Part shown: positions 35,848 through 48,344 of the stretch, piece after piece
Numbering within the stretch: the stretch's first letter is position 1
How the letters are laid out: every line of letters begins with the position of its first letter
NCBI GenBank assembly: GCA_903813345.2
Contig: CAIIXF020000012.1
Location: 663,318-727,317, forward strand
DNA: 64,000 nt
DNA from: Owenia fusiformis
Taxonomy: Eukaryota > Annelida > Polychaeta > Sabellida > Oweniidae
Direction of reading: 5' to 3'
Made by a program: the position numbers and the translations under genes
Notes under the pieces: generated by a model
The model's input: only the letters and a program-made list of their open reading frames with translations
Told to the model about the DNA's origin: nothing
Database searches by the model: none

Positions 35848-38123
35848 GAGGTATTAAACCAAAGAGGTGTTCACTTAGTAAGGTGTTCATTTGTAGAGCT
35901 GTCTACATAGAAGACAGGATTTAACATTGGAGATGTGTGTTTCTCCCTAAAGAGGTGTTCATGTTAAACAGGTGTTCACATGGAAGGTGTTTTCTGAGAG
36001 AGGTGCTCTTATTATAGAGATGTTCACTGAAAAAATCTCCGGCGCTTGTATACAGAAGCGCTCGGTACGAAGAGCATTCATTACGTCAGATTCACACATA
36101 TCTAGGCAAGGTGGCGTCCGATTCCAGCCAATTTGAACATAGTATTCCATATCAATGTGCTACGTTATATAACCAATAACGCACTCATTATATGGTTGCC
36201 AAGGTGACAACTGGACTCACAGATTGAAATTGATGCTTTGCCAATTTGACCTGAAAATATGTTCTTTAAATGATTTCGTATCTTTTAAGTGACATGGTAG
36301 AAAATATCTTGCAATGTGTAAAAAGAATTTAAACCCAAGACTCAATGCATTGTGGAATGACAATTCATTTCAGGCGTTGTTTCCTACAATTATCACTCAA
36401 TGCTGTGCATCTCGTGCAAATTTTGGAAAACAACATCTTCTAGGAATAATCATTCCACATTGCACTGAGTCCGAGGCTTAAATCCTTAAACCTTGTTCCA
36501 GTGTGTCATTGGAGTCTATATTTCTAAGTTGACCAAACGTGATAAGCCCAAGTTGCACAATTAACGAATCAAACCCACGCCGTGCAGTTCGAGTGAGTAA
36601 ATGTATAATAAAGTGTTTTCCGTATTCTCCAGCTGAGGCGAAAACATTGTGATCGATTTCCATTCGGTTCTATAGCTAGTACCCGCATTCACATCCTCAG
36701 CAATATTAGCTACCGATCTATAATATTAAACATTCTGCAGCTTCTTGCAGAGCTAGAACTGAAGCAATATAAAAACAGTACATCATTGATCATACTGCTG
36801 CTGGTTCATTTTCCGAGGTACGATATCAGTAACTATTTAGATAAAACGCTTGGAGTAAAGATTCTACATCGCATTGCAAGGTACGTTTTGGTTTTAATGT
36901 ATTTACCTAATTGTGTACGTTTGGAATATGTATTTACGTATTTGGTTTAATGTATTTACGTATTTCACGTTTGGAGTATTTGTTTACGTATTTATGTACG
37001 TTTGATTTATGCCTTTTGAGTGCCTTTGGGGATTGTTCTGATACACGTTACATATGCATCTTTCTAGGTCTGTTTCTGTGGCATTGTCACGGGCAAAGGT
37101 GATTATCTCTACAGGATTAAAGAACCCTAATTAGAGGAAATATAACATAAGATGATAGATCTCAAAACACTAAAATCCGAGCTCTCCTGGATCACCTAGT
37201 ATTATGCAAATAACAGAGGTCCATACAAATAATATGGCATCTCCTGGTCGAGAAGAAATGAAATGACATCATGTTGTTTGTTGATTTGTTTAATTGTGGT
37301 TTCATGTATTGATTTGAGATACTTCTGTTTCTGGTTTTATTAGGGAATCCGATATCAGATCTAGAATCTACAAAATGTATATGTATTTATAGACACAGCC
37401 ATAACAGTTTTTACTAATCGAGTAGTTGGGAAATGTGGAAATAGCTTACTTCCTGCGAAAGCTATTTGGATTTGAAAATCTAACATGGCTCTCGAAGTGA
37501 GTAAGAAATAGCCACATAAATTATGTATCGATAGCCGAGGAGAGTAGTAGTACATCCAGCGTCTGTGAATGAAATGATATGGGATGACTTTACAAGTCAT
37601 GCCGAGGATCAGTGATATTGATGCGTCTTCGGAATAAATGGTTTGACATCACTCTGCACCAAAAGTTGAAATATGCATATAACAGGTCCCAAGGCCGGAT
37701 TGGACCGACCTACTAAAACGGTCGATCATTTGCACAACCGACCGAACATATCAATTTTTTAACACAGCCAAAAATTATTCAAACCATTTCAGCTAAAGAA
37801 GGTCCAATATGTTTCTAAAGTAGATCTGTAAAACTGAAAATATCACTTGACATCTCCTGCAACTCATTGCACTCATAGAATCATGTATGTACTTGAAAAA
37901 ATATCCATGCTACCATAATGTAGTGCTTCTAGTGCTGGATAATTAGTGGAAAATCATAACATTCATTTTTTCCATGATGGTGGGTGCCTGGCTTTTGACT
38001 CCAAGATTGACTTTTTAAAAGAGACAGAACACAATAAATCAAACGTTTTCGCCATCTTGAAAAACAGAAATATATCCTTTCTAATCTTGTCTGCGTATTT
38101 ACAACTGATTCGTATATTTTAGA
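35848..38123. other. Intergenic region upstream of the stress-protein gene
   Basis: Starts with degraded GTGTTCAC motifs (35860-36030), one with ATTGGAGATGTGTG at 35925, resembling the neighbouring array unit. The rest shows no coding frame I can support; the promoter of the gene at 38124 should lie here. Confidence 0.5.
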
Positions 38124-41093
38124 ATGTCTTCGAGCGAAGCCAACGTGGTTGCAATTGCAATTGACGCAAGTGGAAATGCGAACGAAGCCTATGAATGTAA
38201 GTATTTGTTCACATTTGACGACTTAACGCGAAGAACTACATGTATCTGCAGGCTTTATAAATGCGAGTATATAAAGAGTACCTACACTGACTAAGCTTGC
38301 ATTTGCATTGGTCGGCTGACGGTTTAACGTACCTACTATTTTATGACCAATTAATTCAAATATGAATGGAATAGTGGCAGGTACAATTCATATTTAAATG
38401 AGTTGACCATTAAATAGTAAGTTAATCTGTCAGTAGTCAGTTGAATTCGCGAATGCTATATAAGAAACAGGACTACAACACATCGATAAGTAATAAGCAT
38501 GGGAAATGATTGACATTGACAATTGATTTCCTTTCAACTTTTTAGGTGAATCTACGCACCTTCATGACAATTTGAACAATTAATTGTATTTTTTCATAAG
38601 TCATTTTCCGAACTTATATAATAACTTTCTTATACCACTGTTGTAAATAAGCAAGAGCAAATAGATTAATAAAACAGATGCTAAACGGCAATGGCTATAA
38701 CAATAGATTTACTTCTTGATCGTAAAAAGAAATGGATTTATATACTACTTATGATTTTAGGGTACTTCAAGCACATCCATGGAGAAAAGAACACAGTTGT
38801 CTTAATACACGTAGTGGAAACGCCCAGTCTACCTACACTGTCACTTACAGGTACGTCACTTCCGGGTCTTGGTTGTATGGGGACTAAAAACGATGGGACC
38901 CTGTCAATGGTGTGATAAGATGAATATCTCAGTCCAGGGTTTAATGGTCACATTCCATTGGTTGTTTATACAATTGCCTTATATACAGGGTTCCCAAGAA
39001 GTCCCTTTACAATTCCAATTTAACAAAGTCTGTGAGGGAGACTTGACGGACACCCTGTATTATTTCCACGTTCCCTTTTATGGGATTGACCAATAAGGAA
39101 CCAGTAATTTAATGGAAATGAATGGAGGGGAACATTAATCCCTTAACCTGGTCCCTATACTACGGTATGGTGAAATTCGTAACTGTCACGCACCCGAGTG
39201 TCTTTGCAATTAACTGTGCTGAGATTTCGATGTATTTTGCCTATATAGCCTCTAACTCTAAAACATTTACATATTCATTCATGCATACCCTTGTAAAGGT
39301 GAAAGTCCTACAAGTGATATTCAAACCAAGAAAAGATATAAGTTCAAGATGCAAAAGCAAAAAGACTATCGCTGATTTCACAGAACATCATTGCACGTAA
39401 AATTCAATTTTTACACATTCATACATTTCCACATGTCCCTTAAAAAGGCCCACTATACTTAATTTAGAAGAAAAAAGAAAAATTAATCATTGAAACATGT
39501 TATTCACACACTCGCTCAAATATGAAACAAAGTTTGATTTGCTTTAATATTGGACCAAGAAAAAATAACTCATAAAGAAAAAAGCATTTGAAGTTCAGAG
39601 ATCATTATTAGTGCACGCACGTGCTAAACAAAATGCATGTTTAAATTACTTTTGATTAAAAAGATGGCGACACTTCTTTAGAAATGAATGTATCATGTAA
39701 TACAAACAACTTTGCCATCTTTCTATGACACTGATAAAAACTTGATATATAAAGCTTGAAAGATCGAAAATATTTTTTGATTAATTATTGTAAGCTTTGA
39801 TGTGGTCCGTTTGAGCTGTTGTTGGTGTCAAATGAAAGATAAGGATCTTATCAATACATTGGACATTCTATAAAATGCAAATGTAAGTTTTTATTTTGCC
39901 CCAAAACATTGAAAATATGCAAAGTGGGCCTTTAATGAGGATCAATTAACATGTCGATTTGTAAAAGTGTTTCATGGTCTCGCATTGTGTGCATGTTCCA
40001 TCCTACCCAACATTATTTTATGTGTTATTTCCATTTTATTTAAATTCAAATCTATTTTATTTTTGCTTCCTGCTGCTATGTCCATCTATATCAGGAGGTG
40101 AGGGTTTTAATTATTCTATTATATGAGTCGTTTATACAAAATGTTATTAAAACAGAACATGCTTTCAAATTCAGTATTAATTATGGGCACAAAACGAATA
40201 ATTATCAAATTATGTTTAGATAGATCTTGACAATCATTTTACATTTTGAAGTTCAGCATTGACTGATCAAACAAGTGTTTGTTTTACTTCATCAATCAAT
40301 CAACAAACAAACAAACGAATAATCAATCAATCAACCATTAACTAATCAAAATACAAATCAATATCAGCAAATAAGAGATTTTTAAATTAATCTTATAATG
40401 TAAATCAACCAATAACAATATTATAATCCATTCACCCCATCACTCAATGATACAATTCTTTTCATTAGAGGGACTAGCTCCACCAGTGCATGAATGGGAA
40501 CGCATTTTAACAGAACAAAGAGAGAAAGTCACCAAACTTGAGAACAACTATAGCTCCGATCTGCTACAAAGAAAGGTAAGGCCTTGTGTTATATAGTGCA
40601 AGTATATCTGAAATACCATGGCCAAACTAAAGACTAGCGCTTTGCAGGCTTTTTGAGTCGAGCATCATCTTGCATTTACGTCACAAGACGTAAGGATGGA
40701 AACCCTTTCTTGGTGGGTCCTAATAATGATTTAAAAATATCAATTGTAATTTATGAAATGTGAAATTTATTAAACATCTGACCATCTTGGGTTTCTAATT
40801 GGGTGTAAAATTTGCATGATTAAAAATCGAAATCGACTATGCGAAACGATGACTCGTTCCATTTGAACATTTACGTGTTCCTTGATTTTCAGGTAAAGCA
40901 CAAACTGTGTTTTGTAACTGGAAACCCAGGGGAACAGATAGTTGCCACGGCACTAAAAGAGGGCGCTTCAATGATTGTAATGGGTACAAGAGGTCTTGGA
41001 ACAATCAGACGAACATTTTTAGGAAGTGTATCAGATTATGTTCTCAACCACGCCAAGATACCAGTGATCACAATCCCTTGTAAGGGTGATTAG
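38124..41093 (+). CDS. Universal stress protein family (UspA domain), four exons
   Basis: Exons 38124-38196, 38761-38850, 40469-40575 and 40893-41093 (TAG) join in matching phases into 156 residues, the usual length of a single-domain USP. The start MSSSEANVVAIAID gives the first beta strand with its acidic residue. Then come WYFKHIHGEKNTVVLIHVVE and an exon with a helical segment (HEWERILTEQREKVTKLENN). The C-terminal MGTRGLGTIRRTFLGSVSDY fits the ATP-binding pattern G-2x-G-9x-GS. USPs are small cytosolic nucleotide-binding proteins; those of invertebrates are often stress-induced in expanded families, but the ligand and role of this one are not known. Candidate polyadenylation signal AATAAA at 41247. 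Borders are inferred from phase. Confidence 0.92.
38989..39058. mobile_element. Possible 70-bp TA-flanked palindrome remnant
   Basis: CAGGGTTCCCAAGAAGTCCC at the left and GACGGACACCCTG at the right, each beside TA, in the second intron of the stress-protein gene. The ends resemble CAGGGTGTCC elements; the match is weak. Confidence 0.35.
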
Positions 41094-41383
41094 TTTTTTA
41101 ATGTTAAAAAGATGGCAGCACACATTAAACTATGCTGAACGTATCACGCAGGGGGAGCGAATGTGCACAAAAGTCAGGTTTTAAAATACAATCATAAGAT
41201 TAAAAGATATCACTATTATATGTCTTGTATACAGTAGATTAGTATCAATAAAATACAACTTGTAGTTAGTTGGATCTGTTCAGGGTCTCAAATTCACCTT
41301 GGTCTACTTGACTCATGAATGCTGTGAAGACCTACAAGTACATGTAGCCATAACATGAACCTCTGTAACATTTAACCTGTAAA

Positions 41384-41633
41384 GTGGAACACCTCTTCAA
41401 GTGGAACACCTCTTCAAGTGGAACACCTCTTCAAGTGGAACACCTCTTCAAGTGGAACACCTCTTCAAGTGGAACACCTCTTCAAGTGGAACACCTCTTC
41501 AAGTGGAACACCTCTTCAAGTGGTACACCTCTTCAAGTGGAACACCTCTTCAAGTGGAACACCTCTTCAAGTGGAACACCTCTTCAAGCGGAACACCTCC
41601 TCAAGTGGAACACCTCTTCAAGTGGAACATTTC
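41384..41633. repeat. 17-bp array, about 15 copies
   Basis: Unit GTGGAACACCTCTTCAA. The first copy follows TTTAACCTGTAAAGTGGAAC, the typical start of the Tigger-like MITE seen at 2427, and an inverted GGTGTTCCACTTAC lies at 41690. The array therefore seems to have grown from the terminal part of such an element. Confidence 0.93.
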
Positions 41634-41699
41634 CAAGTCACTTTATACATTAACTTGATGCAACTACATTTTAATAGATACCTACGTAAGGTGTTCCAC

Positions 41700-42549
41700 T
41701 TACACACGTTTGACTCTATCTGCATTCAAAATGTATTTCAGTTACCCTGTAGAAGTTCTTGTAAATTGTTGTATAGTCAGACACATATTTAGTCCTGTTT
41801 GTACACTATATTATTAACATATTGTTCAATAATAATGATGTTATATGTTCACATTATGTCTTACTTATTTATTAGTAGCTTTTTAAATATATAAAATAGT
41901 AATTACAAATACAATACAGTAGATATAAAAATATTTGATTTTCTTTTACAAATGTGCAGGTTGTTGGGTCAACATCCATTTTCAGAAATATAAAAGACTA
42001 ACATGCTGACATGAAAAACAGCATACGAGGGGCATTTGAAAAGTTCGTTTCTTTATCCTCTAATTTTTATATTAGATAACCATAATGATGTTTGATACAA
42101 TTAAATCAATTCTATTAAATTAAATATTTTATTTTGATACAAAATGATCGTAAGCATTTTTTTAATAATAATAATGACCATTTTGCAATAGCAGGCAAAC
42201 CTCAAAGAATATGCGACAACACAATTCAGCACAAGAACACAATTCAGCAAAACTGAATGAACAAAGATATGCCTCCTATATACTTTGCAAAAATTATGCT
42301 AATTTTATTAAAAATCATGATTTCAATAGAATTTCTGACACCCTAGAAAACAAATGAAAACGACAGCAAATATGAATATTATCATTTTAACATGGAGACG
42401 ATAACAAAATTCATCAAAACAACAATTTGTTTAGAAGAGTTTAAGAAAATATCCGGATGCCTGCTGATCATTCAAACCCCTGTCTGTACAAGTTAATGCT
42501 TTGTTGGCAAGTATATTCCCACCCCTTCCCCCATGGCATCTAATGCCTT
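41700..42549. other. Intergenic gap between the stress-protein gene and PEX12
   Basis: No gene seen. A TACGAGGGGCATTTGAAAAG segment near 42027 looks like a solitary mariner-type end. The complement of AATAAA at 42304 could serve PEX12. Confidence 0.5.
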
Positions 42550-45500
42550 CTATCCATCTGGTAGGTAGAGTTTTACTAAATGTTCCGTCTCTGTTGGGTA
42601 TGATGTCACTGGACACTTGTGGTTTTGTCTCACGTATTTGTAGATACATGGGTAGCAAAAGACAAATCTGAAACAAAGCACGTATTGCAGTGGAGTCCTT
42701 AAAATGACTACAATTTTAGTGAATCTTTATCCAAAAACTAATGAATTGATCGAACTATTCTACAATGCCTTGCAGATTTATGATATCAAAAAGGCATAAT
42801 AATGAACTAAATTGAACACATGTCAATATTTTGTGAGCACCCTATTGTATTGTCCGATTCAACACTATATTTAATATAGAATGTCCATCACTCACCCTGA
42901 TGTTGACAAGACTGTGTCATTTGTACGCTTTCTTTGACAAAGTGGACACAATGAAGGAATTCTGGGTAAAGCCGCATGTACAGTTTTCTGGAAAAAATTC
43001 AAAACAACCAAATGGCATAACTACACATACATTGTGACAACGTACTGTAAGTTGTACATACAGAACATTGTGACAACATACATTGTGACAACATAATAAT
43101 GTGTTTTGATCAGAGAATCTAGAATCTACAAATAGAACATATAAAATAAATTATAATAGATTCTGAGTGCAAAACAAATAATGAACAACTCATTAAATAA
43201 CGTAATGAAAATAAACAAACACAAATTAACATGGATTGTATAGAAATTTCAGTTTCTGCTATCACAAAGTGAATTTTGAAAATAAACACCCAGAATCTTA
43301 TGCTTACAGAAATATATCAATTACAACACTAAAACCTCTATATCCAAACACCTCTCTAATCTGAACACCTCTCAATATGAGCACTTTTTGTCTCATTTTT
43401 TATTTTGTCATAAATTACTGTAGATCCGTCAATTTAAGTAGCGTCAAAATAAGTGTATCTACAGTACCACATTAAAGAAAATATTTTGAAATGTAAAAAC
43501 CTACAAATCGAAACAGTTTTGGTCAGTCCTGAGATGATACTTCATCCTAGGCAAGTCCCATTGATGTTCCGATGATTTTACTGTATTGTAATTCATCAAA
43601 TAAAAGAAACATTGAAGATACCTTTGGGGAATTTGGCACTGGGAGGGCTGTGAGAGAAGTTGCATTACGGTCACTGGAATACCACCAATCCAGGAACTGA
43701 ATGAAGAACACCCCAACTGAGAGACTAGATGAGAGTCCAATTGCAAAACCTCCTAAAATTTTCCTGAGGAGAATTGGTATTCTTTGTGGGAAACTGAAAA
43801 CAAGCAAAAATGATCCAATAAAATATTTACATGTATCGTCAACTTATCTGCCCCATAGTCATGGGTGGGTTCTAGTTTTCTAGAGGGGGCTTTAAATTTC
43901 AATGCAGCTCAAAATTCTGCCAAAAAGGTAGTTTAATTATAAAGACGATTTATTGAAACATTTGACCAAAATATGCAAATCTGATTTGATTCTTTTATTT
44001 AACCGAACTGAAGATAATAATAAAATGGTTTAAAATTTTGTGAAACCATCATCTTAATGATAACATGTAGGAAAAATGCACAAACATTTCCTCACCTTAT
44101 GCCTAGAAGAAAATGCACCAACATTTTCCTACCTTATGCCAAGAAGAAAATGCACCAACATTTCCCTACCTTATGCCTTCTAAAGTCTTGACTGATCTTT
44201 CCCCTTGATGATGTGCCAGGTCAAACTCATCCATGTATCTCAGTTTAACTCCAGCCAGCTTCAACAAGGGAGAATGAATTTCAACTTTTCCAAAGATGTA
44301 TGCCATTTGGTAAGCAAATACAGAAGTCTCCCATGTCATGTGTAGATATGGATACACAGTGAGAAAGAGTCTCTTCAGCTGATCAAAGTATGTCTGAAAA
44401 TATTGCAGGAAATGTGAAGGACATATGAAATATTTGAAACAAGCCAAAATGTATTAATATGAGCTGTACTGCTTTATATACTGTACGCCTTTATATTTCT
44501 TACACAATTAAACCACAAAAAATCTAGTCTAAAAGTCTATGGTCTGACTAAGTCATCTCAATGCTTCAAGTATGGTGACATGTCAAACTTAGATAATCAT
44601 TGGCAAGGATTTCAAACCCTAAGTCTTGCATCAAGTTTGTGACCCCTCTTATGAATAAATGAGATTTGTTGAAGAGGGGGTTGTCACAAGGGCTTGATGC
44701 AAGACTGAACCTACCTTAGATCCTATAAGACCATCAGCCACTTGCTGTCGCAGGGATTCAAACATATTATCAAACTTCAACTTACAGTACTACCACCAAC
44801 CTACCTTGGATCCTATAAGTCCATCAGCCACTTGCTGTCGCAGGGATTCAAACATATTATCAAACTTCAACTTACAGTACTACCACCAACCTACCTTAGA
44901 TCCTATAAGGCCATCAGCCACTTGCTGTCTCAGGAATTCAAACATATTATCAAACTTCAACTTACAGTACTACCACCAACCTACCTTGGATCCTATAAGT
45001 CCATCTGCTGCTTGCTGTCTCAGGAATTCAAACATATTATCAAACTTCAACTTACAGTACTACCACCAACCTACCTTGGATCCTATAAGTCCATCTGCTG
45101 CTTGCTGTCTCAGGAATTCAAACATATTATCAAACTTCAACTTACAGTACTACCACCAACCTACCTTGGATCCTATAAGTCCATCTGCTGCTTGCTGTCT
45201 CAGGAATTCAAACATATTATCAAACTTCAACTTACAGTACTACCACCAACCTACCTTGGATCCTATAAGTCCATCTGCTGCTTGCTGTCTCAGGAATTCA
45301 AACATATTATCAAACTTCAACTTACAGTACTACCACCAACCTACCTTGGATCCTATAAGTCCATCTGCTGCTTGCTGTGGCAGGGATTCAAACACATTAT
45401 CCAACTTCAACTTACAGTACTGCCACACAACCTACAGTATATGATATAAACCATGGAATTCAATTTATATTCAAAATGGATGATTCAAACACATTATCCA

Positions 45501-47079
45501 ACTTCAACTTACAGTACTGCCACACAACCTACAGTATATGATATAAACCATGGAATTCAATTTATATTCAAAATGGATGAACAATATGTAAATTCTAGGT
45601 TAGGACATAACATCCATGAAATTTAAAATCATTAAAATGTATTCAATTAATACAATAAACAATGAATAATAATTTGATGATATGAGGTTTCAATTTGCAG
45701 TAGAACCTGTACATAGTGAACTCCTTTGTAGTCGCAAGAATTGTTCACAAAATGGAGGGTTTTTATTCAGGTGTCCAGAGAGTTTGTTTGAAAAAAGTGT
45801 TCACTATAGATAGGTGGTCACAAGGGTGTGGTGTTTAACTGTTTAATTTTAGAATTGTAATTCATGATATATTGCAAAAATTAAGACTTTGAAGCACAAC
45901 TTAACAAAAAATTTCAAAATCATTTCAAGTATTTATTTTATTTCAATCAGAGGGATGATATACTTTCAATCAAAAATCAATATAATTTATTTTAATGATT
46001 TATTTACCAAATACAATAGAGATTTCCCAATGGAGAACGAGCCTGCACTGGAAGTATCTGATGCATTACTAGCAGATTCATTTGAAGACATTGCAGGAAT
46101 ACGCTTCATTCCATAGAAATTCTCAGCAAAAGAGCCACCTGCAAATATGAGAGGTGCGAATATTAGAGGTACAGGAATATGATTCAAGACACTCCGGTTG
46201 TTAAGGAGGATCGGAATGATCACAAAGGAGGATCGGAATGATCACAATTGGTTTGATATAATCACACAATATGTATACTTTTGGAAAAATCTTATTTCCT
46301 ACAAATCAATATTGAGTGCTATTTTTTATTTTACAGTGGCAGTTGAAATAATGTGAGTCTCAACTGTTGGAACATTTTCAAAGCTTGGTGGAGGGCAACA
46401 TCCGTACCATATTTCCTAAGGTAGTGATTTTGAAGAACAATGTCAAGTATGGAATAAAGCTCATCATTGTATGCATAGAGCCAACCAAATCTTCCAGGAT
46501 TACTTTCAGCTAGAATCTACAAATAAAAAACAAGGCATTAACAGGCAAAATGCCACCACCTACCATTTGGTACATTTCTGAAATGGGTGTTTTCTTGTTC
46601 AAGACCTCATCATGTTCCTTTGGTGATGCATTAATTTCATTTGCACAATGTCCAAGGACCAGAAGTATTTCTTGTCAGAAGAAATGAATCAAAGAACTCA
46701 GGTACTCGTGGTAGCACGCCTTAAAAAGACTGCATAATAACAACTCTTCATCCCAGGTTAATAGTGTTTGTCTTCCTGTACTATACTCTAGAGTTGTATT
46801 AGACATATATTATTTGTTTTGCAGTAAAAAAATATAGAGTGATTGAACATGCTGAAAAAGTGACAAATTGAGCAAAATGAGTATGGAGATTTAGTAACTA
46901 ATAAAGAAATATCAAAGGTCCATTAAAACAAGTGACAATAAAATTTGATAGCTTACCCTTGAGGCATGTTTCAGAGCAGGTCTTATAGAAGTCATCAGAT
47001 TTTCTTGTGCAAGAACATCAAATATTGTTGGTTGGTCTTCAGCAGCAGCTGTTGTCAAATGTGCTGCAAACTCAGCCAT
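42550..47079 (-). CDS. PEX12: Peroxin-12, peroxisomal RING E3 ligase component, eight exons
   Basis: PEX12 is a peroxisomal membrane protein that forms a ubiquitin ligase with PEX2 and PEX10, recycling the PEX5 import receptor. Exons, reading leftward: 47079-46957, 46516-46408, 46138-46008, 45431-45345, 44393-44170, 43793-43622, 42987-42896, 42667-42550 (TAG). Phases all match; the product is 351 residues against about 359 in humans. It starts MAEFAAHLTTAAAEDQPTIF. Conserved blocks include NPGRFGWLY, FAENFYGMKRI, HSPLLKLAGVKL and SLSVGVFFIQFLDWWYSS. The C-terminal atypical RING has CPLCQRKRTNDTVLSTSG, FCYPCIYKYV and HKCPVTSYPTETEHL. The exon 45345-45431 is amplified in the following intron. 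No defect is visible in the joined frame. Confidence 0.95.
44170..44393 (-). CDS. PEX12: PEX12 exon 5 (single exon, part of the PEX12 entry)
   Basis: Encodes TYFDQLKRLFLTVYPYLHMT to the KTLEGI end and directly follows the amplified exon in the mRNA. Acceptor TATTTTCAG, donor AAGGTAGGG. Listed separately because its acceptor must pair with one of eight near-identical upstream donors. Confidence 0.9.
44711..45431 (-). repeat. PEX12: 90-bp array made of a whole PEX12 exon, eight copies
   Basis: The right end is the true exon 4 (acceptor ATACTGTAG, then VVWQYCKLKLDNVFES). Leftward, seven more copies of 90 bp end in ADGLIGSK plus donor GTAGGT. Each unit is the 87-nt exon plus about 3 nt: the donor runs straight into the start of the next exon copy (GTAGGTTGGTGGTAGTACTG). 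Reading past a donor gives V-G-W-W-stop. The two leftmost copies read ESLRQQVADGLIGSK, nearer to the vertebrate SLR than the FLRQQ of inner copies. Confidence 0.95.
45384..45582 (-). repeat. PEX12: Duplication of PEX12 exon-4 start with upstream intron, two copies
   Basis: About 98 bp (from ATTCAAACACATTATCCAAC through GTATATGATATAAACCATGG to AAAATGGATGA) is repeated directly at 45384 and 45482. The outer copy holds a second acceptor and the first half of the exon but no donor, so it is a decoy exon start. Confidence 0.9.
45695..45845. mobile_element. Tigger-like remnant
   Basis: GCAGTAGAACCTGTACATAG and later GTGTTCACTATAGATAGGTG are the opposite-facing terminal motifs of the CAGTAAAACCT elements, in a PEX12 intron. 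No intact right terminus. Confidence 0.5.
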
Positions 47080-47151
47080 TATGGTTTACCTTTAAAGTGT
47101 AGCTAAGCATTATACAAGAAATTGCTGCATTAGATGGGGATCCAGGGACAT

Positions 47152-47359
47152 ACTGTATAAGTGGTGTTTAATCCGAGTGGTTAATTTTCTGAATGGTCAA
47201 AATTTATCATTTTCCTAATTATAAATTTTCCTAATGACAAGAAACCTCCCATAGGATAACATTATAAAGACAATATTTCCGACATTTAATTTTCCTAACC
47301 TGGCAAAAATTAGGAAATAGGCAAATTAAATGATTAGGCAAAATTACCACTTAACCAGT
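47152..47359 (+). mobile_element. MITE of about 200 bp, copy 3
   Basis: TACTGTATAAGTGGTGTTTA, ATCCGAGTGGTTAATTT and CCTAATGACAAGAAACC match the copies at 11695 and 11985. Ends near TTACCACTTAACCAGT. It lies about 70 bp upstream of the PEX12 start codon, so it may sit in the promoter. Confidence 0.65.
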
Positions 47360-47740
47360 GAATCATTCTGATACTCACCACATTTGTCTATTTTGAGAAA
47401 TATGCTCTGATTTAGTAGATTATATTATTTCGGGACCTATCATCATCACCAGATGGGAGGTGTGCAACATTTTAATCATTCCACTGTCATTGCCATTAAT
47501 TGTAAACTGTCCCAAGTGTTATCATCTCAATTAGTTTTATGACCCCAAGTAGGGTGAGATGAACAATCTCTGTTTAGAATTGCATAGCTTTTAAAGTGAT
47601 GTGATTGGTAGAGCTTCACTCCGGCTATGCCGTCCTATGATACGCGTGGTCAGTTGATCTCTGTAATTTATTTAACATAACATTCTAAGCCAAACTGTAC
47701 ATGTATGGGCTAAATCAAAGGTAGACTTGAACTAACTTAA

Positions 47741-48340
47741 AGGAATATTCCTGGCCAGACCATTTTTCTTCTAATATGGTAGCTATAACCATATATATAC
47801 TTTCCATATTTAGCAAAACAGGGAAAAATGTTTTGATATGGTCAATATTGATCACTTGAAAATGTAGTGCCAAATTCCAGTAGGCTGCCATCTTTTAATA
47901 TTTCACTCAGGAAGTGATGTCATCGACTCTCAACTTTGCATATAACAGTATAAGGAGCTATTAAGAATTACAAAACCAGCTGAATATTCTTTTTCAATTT
48001 TGTCTATGATTTAATCCTTCTAAAAGTCTCTTCTTTTATTCTAAGCTGACAAGCTCTGAACATATTTGTGCGCATAAAGTAAGGATCACTCATCTAGAAG
48101 TGATATTGTGCTATTTTCCTATCCTGTTATATGCAAGGTCATGAAAGTTGAGAGTCGATGACATCACTTCCTGAGTAAAATCTTAAAAGATGGCAGCTTA
48201 CTGGAAATGAGCACTACATTTTTAAATTATCAATATTGACTATATTAAAACATTTCCCCATGTTTTGCTAAATATGGAAAGTATATATATGATTATGGCT
48301 ATCACATCAAGATAGAAAAGGTTTGGCCAGGAATGTTCCT
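47741..48340. mobile_element. 600-bp foldback element flanked by TTAA
   Basis: The arms are inverted over about 210 bp: AGGAATATTCCTGGCCAGAC against AGGAACATTCCTGGCCAAAC, and GGAAGTGATGTCATCGACTC against the mirror-image segment near 48160. TTAA stands at 47737 and 48341, the piggyBac target. No coding content. Confidence 0.75.
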
Positions 48341-48344
48341 TTAA

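Noticed and set aside
34046-35910. Very long open frames on both strands (up to 614 codons)
   Set aside because: They read a 21-bp tandem array whose unit is a multiple of three and has no stop; the peptide is a seven-residue repeat on all frames. No gene signal.
40090-40106. Three-nucleotide microexon (CAG/GAG/GTGAGG) in the stress-protein gene
   Set aside because: The flanking exons already join in phase without it, and so short a match is easily chance.
41384-41792. Plus-strand frames of 85-124 codons
   Set aside because: Three frames give the same repeated peptide shifted, as expected for a 17-bp repeat; not coding.
44742-45449. Plus-strand 235- and 212-codon frames
   Set aside because: They are shadows of the 90-bp PEX12 exon array, whose real coding strand is minus.
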